In this document: piece by piece, positions 36,539 to 44,540 of the stretch
Position numbering within the stretch: the first letter of the stretch is position 1
Layout: the number at the start of each line of letters is the position of its first letter
Origin: Roseomonas sp.
GTDB lineage: Bacteria > Pseudomonadota > Alphaproteobacteria > Acetobacterales > Acetobacteraceae
Assembly: GCA_020249435.1 (NCBI GenBank)
Contig: JADCFQ010000005.1
Location: 62,001 to 126,000, forward strand
Length of the DNA stretch: 64,000 nt
Direction of reading: 5' to 3'
Position numbers and translations under genes: made by a program
Notes under the pieces: model-generated
Seen by the model: only the letters and a program-made list of their open reading frames with translations
Told to the model about the DNA's origin: nothing
Databases searched by the model: none

Positions 36539-36997
36539 ATGGCGCGCATCCAGGTGCAGGAAGCGCTGTTTGATATGGCCACCGAAAGCGCGGCGCTGAC
36601 GGCTGGCCGCACCGATGTTGGCGGGGTTGCTAGTTTTCTCGGCGTTTGCCGTGGCGATGATGGCCTGGCGGCGATGGTGCTGGAACATTATCCCGGCATG
36701 ACGGAACGCGCCCTTGGCCGCATCGCTGCCGAGGCTGAGGCACGCTGGCCGCTGACCGGTTGCACGGTGATCCATCGTGTTGGCCGCATCCTGCCTGGTG
36801 AGCCCATTGTGCTCGTGCTGACTGCATCGGCGCATCGTGCCGCCGCGCTTGAAGCCTGCGCCTTCCTGATTGATTGGCTGAAGACCAAGGCACCCTTTTG
36901 GAAGCGCGAGGAATTCGCCGATGGCGATGCGCGCTGGGTGGCCGCGAAGAATGAGGATGACGCCGCCGCCGCGCGTTGGTCGGCGAAACAGGGGTGA
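36539..36997 (+). CDS. moaE: Molybdopterin synthase catalytic subunit
   Basis: A 152-residue partner of MoaD. VGGVASFLGVCRGDDG, MVLEHYPGMTERAL and VIHRVGRILPGEPIVLVLTASAHR are diagnostic, and the catalytic Lys lies in DWLKTKAPFWKRE. Together MoaD and MoaE convert cPMP to molybdopterin. Its stop overlaps the start of a membrane protein gene (GTGA). Confidence 0.95.
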   Translation: MARIQVQEALFDMATESAALTAGRTDVGGVASFLGVCRGDDGLAAMVLEHYPGMTERALGRIAAEAEARWPLTGCTVIHRVGRILPGEPIVLVLTASAHRAAALEACAFLIDWLKTKAPFWKREEFADGDARWVAAKNEDDAAAARWSAKQG

Positions 36998-38328
36998 GGT
37001 CTGGCGCGGCGGTTATACTCGGCGCGGCATTGCTGATCTGGCCGGCCTTTTTCAATGGCTACCCCTTATTGTTCAGCGATAGCGGCGGGTTTTTGCATCA
37101 GACGCTCGGGCCGCTGATGCTTTGGGACAAGCCTTATGTTTATGGGCCATTTCTGCATGCGTTTCATTGGCGCATCAGCCTTTGGGGACCGGTGATCGCG
37201 CAGGGTGTGATCCTGTCCCATTTGCTGTGGCTGACGCAGCGCGTGATGCGTGGTGATGCGACGCCGCTTAGGCATATCGGGCTTTGCGCCTTTGCCGCGC
37301 TGGCCACCGCTGCGCCTTTCAGCGCGGCGCTGCTGATGCCCGATATTTTCGCGCCGATGGTCGTGCTGGGCTTGTTCCTGTTGGGCTTTGGTGGTGCCGC
37401 GCTGACGCGGTTTGAAGGTGGCTATCTGGTGGTGCTGGTGGCGCTGGGTATTGCCGCGCATCTCGCGCATTTGCCGCTCGCGCTTGGGCTTTGCGTGATT
37501 GCGCTGCTGCTCAGCCTTTGGCGGTATCCGGCGCGGCTTTTGGCGATGGTGGTACCGGTGGTGCTGGCGATGGCTGTGCTGCTGATCACCAATGCCGTGG
37601 GCCATGGGCGCTTCGCGCTTTCGCCCTATGGCGCCAGTTTCATGCTGGCGCGCTTGCAGGAAGACGGGCCGGCGACAGCACTGCTCAAGGCACGTTGCCC
37701 GGATGCTGGCTGGTATCTTTGCGCTTTTACCGATCATCTGCCCATGTCAGCGAATGATTTTCTCTGGGCGCCGGATAGCCCAGTGAATCGTGATGCCGCC
37801 GGCAATGCGCGCTTTCTCGGCGGCATGATGCTGGCGCCGGAAGCCGGCCAGATTGTCAGTGAGACCCTCCGCGCCGACCCGCTCGGCGTGGCGCGCGCCA
37901 TGGTGGGCAATATGCTGCTGCAACTCGGCAGTTTCGGCATTGGCGATACCTTGGATGAGGCGCATTTCGCGGTGGCGATCCGCCCGCGCATCGAACAGGG
38001 TTTTTCAGCGCGCGAATTGGCGGCTTTCGATCAGGCGCGGCAGGCACAAGGCGCGCTGAAGGATGCGCTGATGCCGCTCAATCATTTGCATCTGCTTGTG
38101 GTGGTGCTGGCGCTGCCCTTGCTCGCTTGGGTGGCTTGGCGTGGGCAAGGGCTCACGCTTGCTTTCGTGCTGTTCCTGCTGGCGGCGGCGCTCGGCAATG
38201 CGCTGATCTGCGGCGGGCTTTCCGCGCCGCATCCGCGCTATGGCGCGCGCATCATCTGGCTATTGCCGGTGGTGGCGTTGTTGTGCTCGCTTGGCATGGT
38301 GATGCAGCGGGGCCGAAAGCGTGGCTGA
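36994..38328 (+). CDS. Polytopic membrane protein of unknown function, possibly GT-C-like
   Basis: A 444-residue protein with about ten predicted membrane helices. The first helix is followed by FNGYPLLFSDSGGFLHQTLG, an acidic motif in the first outer loop reminiscent of GT-C glycosyltransferases, whose catalytic Asp lies there. A large soluble loop with two cysteines (CPDAGWYLCAF) follows helix 7 or so. No established family name fits. GTG 36994 overlaps the moaE stop; TTG 36976 would be longer. It also overlaps the TauE gene by eight bases. Confidence 0.8.
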   Translation: MRSGAAVILGAALLIWPAFFNGYPLLFSDSGGFLHQTLGPLMLWDKPYVYGPFLHAFHWRISLWGPVIAQGVILSHLLWLTQRVMRGDATPLRHIGLCAFAALATAAPFSAALLMPDIFAPMVVLGLFLLGFGGAALTRFEGGYLVVLVALGIAAHLAHLPLALGLCVIALLLSLWRYPARLLAMVVPVVLAMAVLLITNAVGHGRFALSPYGASFMLARLQEDGPATALLKARCPDAGWYLCAFTDHLPMSANDFLWAPDSPVNRDAAGNARFLGGMMLAPEAGQIVSETLRADPLGVARAMVGNMLLQLGSFGIGDTLDEAHFAVAIRPRIEQGFSARELAAFDQARQAQGALKDALMPLNHLHLLVVVLALPLLAWVAWRGQGLTLAFVLFLLAAALGNALICGGLSAPHPRYGARIIWLLPVVALLCSLGMVMQRGRKRG

Positions 38329-39058
38329 TGTTTTCCTGATCGGCCTGATTTTTGTCCTGGCTGGTTTCGTGAAAGGTGTCGCGGGGTTTGGCCTGCCAAC
38401 CGTGAGTGTCGCGTTAGTGGCCCTGCTGCGACCGATCCCCGAGGCCATTGCGTTGATGCTGGTGCCGGCCTTTGTCACCAATCTCTGGCAGGGCTTGGCG
38501 GGAGGCCAGTTGCGCGTAGTGCTGCCGCGCATTGCGGTGTTTCTGGCCTGCGCCGTGGTCGGCACCATCGCCGCTGCCTGGCATTTGGCGGCAGTGGATG
38601 GGCGTTTGCTGTCGGGGCTTTTGGGCTTGAGCCTGCTGGCTTCGGCGACCCTGGCGCTGGCCGCGCCCAACCTACCCGCCCCAGGTCACGCGCTGGAACG
38701 GTTGCTCGCCGCGCCCATGGGCCTGGTTTCCGGCGTTTTGGCCGGCTTCACCGGCAGTTTCCTGGTGCCGGCCGCCCCCTGGCTGCAAGCCATTCGCCTG
38801 CCGCGCGAGCAATTCGTGCAGGGTTATGGGTTTTGCGTAATTCTGATCAATGCGTCCCTGACGCTGGCCTTGGCCCTCGGCGGCGTCATCACGGGCGATA
38901 TCGGCGCCAAGTCGGTATTGGCATTGGCGCCGGCCTTTGCTGGCATGCTGCTTGGCCAAAAGCTGCGCTTCAGCTTGCCCGAGGCGCGCTTCCGGCAGGT
39001 GGTTCAGGTGCTGCTTTGGCTGATTGGCGCCTGGTTGGCGCTGCGGGCCTTTCGCTAA
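38321..39058 (+). CDS. Sulfite exporter TauE/SafE family transporter
   Basis: A 245-residue TSUP-family inner-membrane protein with about seven to eight helices: FVKGVAGFGLPTVSVALVALL in the first repeat and APMGLVSGVLAGFTGSFLVPAAPWL in the second. The family exports sulfite, sulfoacetate or similar anions, but many members are untested. It overlaps the preceding unknown membrane gene by eight bases, so the two are coupled. It converges on hemF with three bases between them. Confidence 0.88.
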   Translation: MADVFLIGLIFVLAGFVKGVAGFGLPTVSVALVALLRPIPEAIALMLVPAFVTNLWQGLAGGQLRVVLPRIAVFLACAVVGTIAAAWHLAAVDGRLLSGLLGLSLLASATLALAAPNLPAPGHALERLLAAPMGLVSGVLAGFTGSFLVPAAPWLQAIRLPREQFVQGYGFCVILINASLTLALALGGVITGDIGAKSVLALAPAFAGMLLGQKLRFSLPEARFRQVVQVLLWLIGAWLALRAFR

Positions 39059-39061
39059 GAT

Positions 39062-39955
39062 TTAAGGCCACTTCACCGCCGGCGGCATGGACATCAGGAT
39101 CGCTTCCACATTCCCCCCGGTTTTCAGGCCGAAAATCGTGCCGCGGTCATGCAGCAGGTTGAATTCCACATAGCGGCCGCGGCGGATCAGCTGATGCTCA
39201 CGCTCGGCCTCGGTCCAGGCTTCATGCATGCGCTTTCTGATAATGGCGGGATAGGCTTGCAGGAAAGCTAAGCCCACATCGCGGGTGAAGGTGAAATCGG
39301 CATCAATCCCCTTGCCCGGCGTACGATCCCCCAGCCAATCGTAGAAAATCCCGCCAAGGCCGCGCGGTTCGCCGCGATGCGGCAGAAAAAAATACTCATC
39401 GCACCATTTCTTGAAGCGCGGGTAATAGGTTTCGTCATGCTTGTCGCAGGCCCCCTTGAAGGCGGCGTGGAAATCCGCCGCATCGGCCTGGGCTTCGGGC
39501 GCTTCGGGCGTCATGGGCGTGATATCCCCCCCGCCGCCAAACCAGGCATTCCGGGTCACGATGAAGCGTGTATTCATATGCGCCGCCGGCACGCGCGGGC
39601 TTTGCATATGTGCCACCAGAGACACACCTGTGGCCAGAAAACGCGGATCTTCCTCGGCGCCTGGGATTTGCTTGCGGAATTCGGGGGAAAACTCGCCAAA
39701 GACGGTGGAGACATTGACCCCCACCTTTTCAAACACCCTGCCCTTCATGACGGACATGACGCCCCCGCCGCCTTCCGGCCTTTCCCAGGCGGTGCGGGTA
39801 AAGCGCCCCGGCGGCAGGCCGGTATGGGGGCCAGAGGCCAAATCATTCTCAATCGCCTCAAAAGCGGCGCAAAGCCGGTCCCGCAATTCCTCGAACCAGG
39901 CGCGGGCGGGGGCCACAAAGGGGTGGCCCTGAGGGCCGGCAGCAGTTTTTTCCAT
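39062..39955 (-). CDS. hemF: Oxygen-dependent coproporphyrinogen III oxidase
   Basis: A 297-residue heme-biosynthesis enzyme that oxidatively decarboxylates coproporphyrinogen III. The family motifs are [53 protein letters not shown], and [20 protein letters not shown] near the C-terminus. The length is typical. It diverges from the bc1 operon, linking heme supply and cytochrome synthesis. Confidence 0.96.
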   Translation of the reverse strand: MEKTAAGPQGHPFVAPARAWFEELRDRLCAAFEAIENDLASGPHTGLPPGRFTRTAWERPEGGGGVMSVMKGRVFEKVGVNVSTVFGEFSPEFRKQIPGAEEDPRFLATGVSLVAHMQSPRVPAAHMNTRFIVTRNAWFGGGGDITPMTPEAPEAQADAADFHAAFKGACDKHDETYYPRFKKWCDEYFFLPHRGEPRGLGGIFYDWLGDRTPGKGIDADFTFTRDVGLAFLQAYPAIIRKRMHEAWTEAEREHQLIRRGRYVEFNLLHDRGTIFGLKTGGNVEAILMSMPPAVKWP

Positions 39956-39985
39956 GGCAGGCTTCCAATGTTACACTGGGGCGCA

Positions 39986-40015
39986 TTTACACCTTGCAAA
40001 TCCACCTACTATAAG
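39986..40015 (+). promoter_or_regulatory. Predicted promoter of petABC
   Basis: TTTACA (39986-39991) and TATAAG (40010-40015) are separated by 18 bases, a good sigma-70-type match within a locally AT-rich stretch. It would start transcription about 130 bases upstream of petA. Confidence 0.55.
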
Positions 40016-40016
40016 A

Positions 40017-40084
40017 CCCCGCAAGTGGCGGGGCCGGTGCTTCGGCGCCGCCATTTCGTTGTGATCTTGGCACCCAAGGGGTGC
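40017..40084 (+). other. Structured 5' leader of petABC with three hairpins
   Basis: There are three consecutive stem-loops: CCCCGC/GCGGGG (40017-40033), CGGTGC/GCGCCG closed by a TTCG loop (40035-40050), and GCACCC/GGGTGC (40070-40084). They lie between the predicted start site and petA. None has a U-run, so they probably stabilise or regulate the message rather than terminate it. Confidence 0.45.
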
Positions 40085-40152
40085 GGGCCTAAATCGTGCG
40101 GCGAAGTGAAGCCCTCGGCAAGAGGGTTCCCCGTCGCAAAGGGATGGTGAGG

Positions 40153-40695
40153 ATGGCTGATACCGCTCATGCGGCGCCCGATGGCGCGCCGCGGCGTGAT
40201 TTTCTGAAACTCGTGACCGGCGCTTTCGCCGCGGTCGGTGTTGGCGCCATTGCCTGGCCCTTCATCGCTTCCTTGCAGCCCGCGAAGGATACGCTGGCGC
40301 TGGCGAGCACGGATGTAGATCTGGCGCCCATCGCGGAAGGTCAGGCGGTGACCGTGATGTGGCGCGGCAAGCCGGTTTTCGTGCGCAGCCGCACGTCGAA
40401 GGAAATCCAGGAAGCCCGCGCCGTGCCAATGAGCGCCCTGCCCGATCCGGCGACCGACCAATCCCGTGTCCAGAAGGATCAATGGCTGGTGTTGATCGGC
40501 ATTTGCACCCATCTGGGATGTGTGCCGACCGGCCAGAAGCCGACCGATACGCGCGGCGATTACGGTGGGTGGTTCTGCCCCTGCCATGGCAGCCATTACG
40601 ATACCTCTGGTCGTATTCGGAAAGGCCCGGCACCCAAGAACCTTCAGGTTCCAGGCTACGCCTTCACATCCGACACCAAGATCAGAATCGGTTGA
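40153..40695 (+). CDS. petA: Ubiquinol-cytochrome c reductase Rieske iron-sulfur subunit
   Basis: A 180-residue subunit of complex III. A twin-arginine type anchor ([19 protein letters not shown]) forms the single membrane helix. The Rieske cluster is bound by CTHLGC and CPCHGSHYD (about residues 122-144). GTGAGG lies ahead of ATG 40153, which I preferred to the longer frame. It is the first gene of petABC. Confidence 0.96.
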   Translation: MADTAHAAPDGAPRRDFLKLVTGAFAAVGVGAIAWPFIASLQPAKDTLALASTDVDLAPIAEGQAVTVMWRGKPVFVRSRTSKEIQEARAVPMSALPDPATDQSRVQKDQWLVLIGICTHLGCVPTGQKPTDTRGDYGGWFCPCHGSHYDTSGRIRKGPAPKNLQVPGYAFTSDTKIRIG

Positions 40696-40707
40696 GGATA
40701 AAGAATC

Positions 40708-41976
40708 ATGTCAATCGGGTTGCACAATAGCGAATTCAAGAATCCGGTGGTGCGCTGGATAGATCAGCGCATGCCCGTTTTCACCATGATGCAGAAGGAA
40801 TACGGAACCTTCCCGACGCCGAAAAATTTCAACTATTTCTGGAATTTCGGCGCTCTCGCCATGGTCACGCTGATGATCATGATCGCGACGGGTATTTTCC
40901 TGTCCATGAACTACGCCGCGCATACGAGCCTTGCTTTCGACAGTGTCGAACGCATCATGCGCGATGTGAATTACGGCTGGCTGATCCGCTATGTTCACAT
41001 GAACGGCGCCAGCATGTTCTTCATTGTGGTTTATATCCACATCTTCCGGGGCATGTATTACGGTTCCTACAAGGCGCCGCGCGAATTGCTGTGGATGCTG
41101 GGCGTCGTGATCTTCCTGCTGATGATGGCAACGGCCTTCATGGGCTATGTGCTGCCCTGGGGTCAGATGTCCTTCTGGGGCGCGACCGTCATCACCAACC
41201 TGTTCAGCGCCTTCCCGGTGGTGGGCAATTTCATTGTGGAATTGCTTTGGGGTGGCTTCAGCGTGGACAACCCCACGCTTAACCGCTTCTTCAGCCTGCA
41301 TTACCTGCTGCCCTTCGTGATTTTGGGCGTGGTGTTCCTGCATGTCGCCGCGCTGCACATCACCGGGTCCAACAACCCGCTCGGCATCGAACCCAAGGGT
41401 CCGCAGGATACGCTTCCATTCCACCCGTATTACACGGCGAAGGATAGCGTGGGCCTTGTGGTTTATTTCATCGTCTTCGCGGTGCTGGTGTTCTTTGCGC
41501 CGAATTATCTTGGCCATCCGGATAATTACATCCCGGCCAATCCGCTGGTGACGCCGCCGCATATCGTGCCGGAATGGTACTTCCTGCCCTATTACGCCAT
41601 TCTGCGCGCGGTGCCGGATAAGCTTGGCGGCGTGTTGCTGATGTTCGGTTCGATCCTGATCTGGTTCGTGCTGCCTTGGCTCGATCGTTCCCCGGTGCGG
41701 TCCATGCGCTTCCGCCCGCTGGCGCGCCTGTTCTTCCTGCTCTGGACGGTGAATTTCCTTGTGCTTCTCTGGGTTGGCGCCAAGCCGGCGGAAGGCACCT
41801 ATGTGTTGATCGCCCGCATCGCTACCGCCTACTACTTCGCCTATTTCCTGGTGGTGTTGCCGCTGCTGGCGAAGTTTGAGCGGCCCTTGCCGTTGCCGGA
41901 AAGTATATCCCGCCCTGTGCTGGGTGGGGGGCCGTTGCCTGCGGGCGCGGCAGCCAAGCCGATGGAGAAGGCCTGA
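40708..41976 (+). CDS. petB: Cytochrome b of the bc1 complex
   Basis: A 422-residue membrane core of complex III with eight predicted helices. The heme-ligating His pairs lie in helices B and D ([16 protein letters not shown] and the [22 protein letters not shown] segment), and the Qo-site motif [16 protein letters not shown] (PEWY) is present. It starts 12 bases after petA and ends two bases before petC. Confidence 0.97.
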   Translation: MSIGLHNSEFKNPVVRWIDQRMPVFTMMQKEYGTFPTPKNFNYFWNFGALAMVTLMIMIATGIFLSMNYAAHTSLAFDSVERIMRDVNYGWLIRYVHMNGASMFFIVVYIHIFRGMYYGSYKAPRELLWMLGVVIFLLMMATAFMGYVLPWGQMSFWGATVITNLFSAFPVVGNFIVELLWGGFSVDNPTLNRFFSLHYLLPFVILGVVFLHVAALHITGSNNPLGIEPKGPQDTLPFHPYYTAKDSVGLVVYFIVFAVLVFFAPNYLGHPDNYIPANPLVTPPHIVPEWYFLPYYAILRAVPDKLGGVLLMFGSILIWFVLPWLDRSPVRSMRFRPLARLFFLLWTVNFLVLLWVGAKPAEGTYVLIARIATAYYFAYFLVVLPLLAKFERPLPLPESISRPVLGGGPLPAGAAAKPMEKA

Positions 41977-41978
41977 TC

Positions 41979-42746
41979 ATGTTGCGCAACTCCTTCAAGG
42001 CCCTCGCCCTCGCCATTGGCCTCTTCGCCGCCGCCCCCGTTCATGCGGCGGGTAGCGACATTGCCATCCCGGACCGGAAATTCTCCTTTGATGGGGTTTT
42101 CGGCACCTATGATCGCGCCAGCGCGCAGCGTGGCTTCCAAGTGTACAAGGAAGTCTGCGCCGCCTGCCATTCGCTGCGGCTGCTGTCCTATCGTAATCTG
42201 CGCGATTTGGGGCTGACCGAGGCGCAGGTTGCCGCGATTGCCTCCCAGTTTGAAATCAAGGATGGCCCGAATGATGAGGGCCAGATGTTCGAACGCCCGG
42301 GCCGTCCGGCGGATCGCTTCCGCAGCCCCTTCCCAAATGATGCCGCCGCACGCGCTGCCAATAATGGCGCGCTTCCGCCCGATCTTTCGGTCATGACCAA
42401 AGCGCGGGCTGGTGGTGCGGATTACCTTTTCGCACTGCTGACCGGCTATGTTGATCCGCCGGCGGGTGTGACCGTGATGGATGGGATGCACTACAACAAG
42501 TACTTCCCCGGCCATCAGATCGCCATGGGTGCGCCGCTCAACCCCGATCAGGTTGAATTTGCTGATGGGACCTCTGCCACTGTTGAGCAGATGGCGCATG
42601 ATGTCAGCACCTTCCTGCAATGGGCCGCCGAACCGGAGCTTGAACAGCGCCGTGCCCTTGGCGTGAAGATCATCATCTTCCTGACCATCCTGGCTGGCCT
42701 CACCTATGCGGTGAAGCGCAAGGTCTGGGCTGACGTCGAACACTGA
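41979..42746 (+). CDS. petC: Cytochrome c1 of the bc1 complex
   Basis: A 255-residue heme-carrying subunit. It has a signal peptide (LALAIGLFAAAPVHAAG), the heme-binding CAACH motif (about residue 56-60), the axial Met region near VTVMDGMHYNKYFPGHQIAM, and a C-terminal membrane anchor (IIIFLTILAGLTYAVKRKVW). It passes electrons from the Rieske protein to cytochrome c. A strong terminator follows 28 bases later. Confidence 0.96.
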   Translation: MLRNSFKALALAIGLFAAAPVHAAGSDIAIPDRKFSFDGVFGTYDRASAQRGFQVYKEVCAACHSLRLLSYRNLRDLGLTEAQVAAIASQFEIKDGPNDEGQMFERPGRPADRFRSPFPNDAAARAANNGALPPDLSVMTKARAGGADYLFALLTGYVDPPAGVTVMDGMHYNKYFPGHQIAMGAPLNPDQVEFADGTSATVEQMAHDVSTFLQWAAEPELEQRRALGVKIIIFLTILAGLTYAVKRKVWADVEH

Positions 42747-42773
42747 TCGCTTTTTTGGTGATTGAGACCAAGG

Positions 42774-42804
42774 CACGCGCCCCCTCCGGGGCGCGTGTTT
42801 TTTT
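42774..42804 (+). terminator. Intrinsic terminator of petABC
   Basis: CACGCGCCCC (42774-42783) pairs with GGGGCGCGTG (42788-42797) around a four-base loop, followed by seven Ts (42798-42804). It cleanly separates the bc1 operon from the acetyltransferase gene. Confidence 0.93.
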
Positions 42805-42857
42805 ATGCGCTCCCCGCGATTTCCATCGGCGCGGGTTCTGCGCTACTGACTTTCCCT

Positions 42858-43430
42858 ATGCAGCCAGCCGAACCCGTCGCGCGCCTAAAAGTGCAGGTGA
42901 CTTTCCTGCGCATGGATGCGCCGCCCACCACCCCCGCCCCGGCCCTGCCGGCGGATGCGCGGGTGGAATGGGTGCGGCATTGTTCGGTGCCCTTCTATCG
43001 CTACCTGTATGATACGGTGGGTGCGCCCTGGCTTTGGTGGATGCGGCGTATCGCAACGGATGCCGAATTGGCGGGTTTGCTCGGCCATCCCTCGGTCAGC
43101 GTGCATGTGTTGATGCGGGATGGCGAACCGGCTGGGTTTTATGAGCTGGATCACCGCAGCGGGCAGACCGCGAACCTCTCCTATTTCGGGCTGATGCCCT
43201 GGGCGATTGGCACTGGGCTTGGCGCCGCGTTTTTGCGCCATGCGGTGGATGCCGCCTGGCAGATCGGCCTGCCCGTGGTCACGGTGAATACCTGCAATGC
43301 CGATCATCCGCGCGCTTTGCCGGGCTATGTGGCGGCGGGCTTTCGGCGGCTGCGCGCAATTGAGGAAGTTTGGCCCGTGCCGCTTTCCCTTGGCATGGTG
43401 ATCCCACCGCATCTGCCGCGCTTGCCCTGA
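42858..43430 (+). CDS. GNAT family N-acetyltransferase
   Basis: A 190-residue GNAT protein. The substrate half carries FYRYLYDTVGAPWLWWMRR, and the acetyl-CoA half shows SYFGLMPWAIGTGLGAAFLRHAVDAAW (the pyrophosphate loop variant) and TCNADHPRALPGYVAAGFRRL. The acceptor is unknown. I placed the start at ATG 42858, after the pet terminator; the longer frame begins inside the terminator. ATG 42912 is another possible start. Confidence 0.82.
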   Translation: MQPAEPVARLKVQVTFLRMDAPPTTPAPALPADARVEWVRHCSVPFYRYLYDTVGAPWLWWMRRIATDAELAGLLGHPSVSVHVLMRDGEPAGFYELDHRSGQTANLSYFGLMPWAIGTGLGAAFLRHAVDAAWQIGLPVVTVNTCNADHPRALPGYVAAGFRRLRAIEEVWPVPLSLGMVIPPHLPRLP

Positions 43431-43489
43431 TCCGGCATATTCCCAGGAACGCCACATCAGCCTTTAATGCGGGCGGAGGAAGAACCGCC

Positions 43490-44461
43490 ATGAAGAATGC
43501 CTCGCGCCGGGTGCTGCTCGGCTCCGCGCTTGCTATGCCTTTCATCGGCCGCGCCGGGGCGCAAGCCCCTTGGCCGGATCGGCCGGTGCGCATCATCATC
43601 CCCTTTGGCGCGGGCGGGCCGATTGATCTGGTGGGTCGCTTGCTGGCGGAACATCTTAAGGAAAGGCTGGGGCAGCCTTTCATCATTGAAAACCGCCCAG
43701 GTGCTGGCGGCAGCATCGGTATTCATACCGTGGTGCAATCGCCACCCGATGGCACGGCCTTTGTGCTGACCAGCGCGTCATTGGCCAGCGTGCCGGCGCT
43801 TTACCCCAATCGCGGGCTTGATCCACGCACGGCCTTGGCCCCCGTGAGCCTGGTCGCGGATATTCCAACCGCCATGGTGGTGCGTGCGGCATCGCCGTAT
43901 CAAAACGTACAGGATGTGGTGAATGCCGCCCGCGCCGCACCGGGGCGGCTGACCTATGGCAGCGGCGGGGTTGGGTCTTCCAACCATCTTTCCGGCGCCC
44001 TTTTCGCACTCGCCGCCAATCTCGATTTGACTCATGTCTCCTATCGCGGTGCGGCGCCGGCGATGACAGCGCTTTACGCCGGCGAGATAGACATGGTCTT
44101 CGCGAGCACAGTGGAAACCCTGCCGCATGTGCAAGGTGGCCGCGCGCGGCTTTTGGGCGTGGCGGGGCCGAGGCGTTTACCTGCTTTGCCCGATACGCCG
44201 GCCATCAATGAAACCGTGCCTGGCTATGTTGCGCTGAATTGGTATGCCATCGCCGCACCGCGCGCCACACCGCCCGCCATCATCGCCCGCATGGCGGAAA
44301 CCCTGGGCAGTATTCGTGATCTGCCCGATGTGCGCACCCGCTTTGCTGCTGCCGGAACCACGCCTTTGCTGACCGGCCCGGCGGAATTGGCCGCGCTGTT
44401 GGAATCTGATGTGCCGCAATGGCAGCGCGTGGTGGCGGCGACAGGGATCAAGGTGGAATAG
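43490..44461 (+). CDS. Bug/TctC-type tripartite tricarboxylate transporter receptor
   Basis: A 323-residue periplasmic receptor with a twin-arginine-like signal (ASRRVLLGSALAMPFIGRAGAQA), WPDRPVRIIIPFGAGGPIDLVGR, ENRPGAGGSIGIHTV and the GVGSSNHLSGALFALAANLDLTHVSYRG core. It has no adjacent permease genes, so it is a second orphan Bug receptor. GGAGGA precedes ATG 43490. It converges on the metalloprotease gene. Confidence 0.92.
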   Translation: MKNASRRVLLGSALAMPFIGRAGAQAPWPDRPVRIIIPFGAGGPIDLVGRLLAEHLKERLGQPFIIENRPGAGGSIGIHTVVQSPPDGTAFVLTSASLASVPALYPNRGLDPRTALAPVSLVADIPTAMVVRAASPYQNVQDVVNAARAAPGRLTYGSGGVGSSNHLSGALFALAANLDLTHVSYRGAAPAMTALYAGEIDMVFASTVETLPHVQGGRARLLGVAGPRRLPALPDTPAINETVPGYVALNWYAIAAPRATPPAIIARMAETLGSIRDLPDVRTRFAAAGTTPLLTGPAELAALLESDVPQWQRVVAATGIKVE

Positions 44462-44540
44462 GCATCTGGTACTTTGCGCCAACGTAAAATGCGAGTAAGG
44501 CCGGTTGATTATTATTTTGTCTCGTGTATGAACTGGTACA

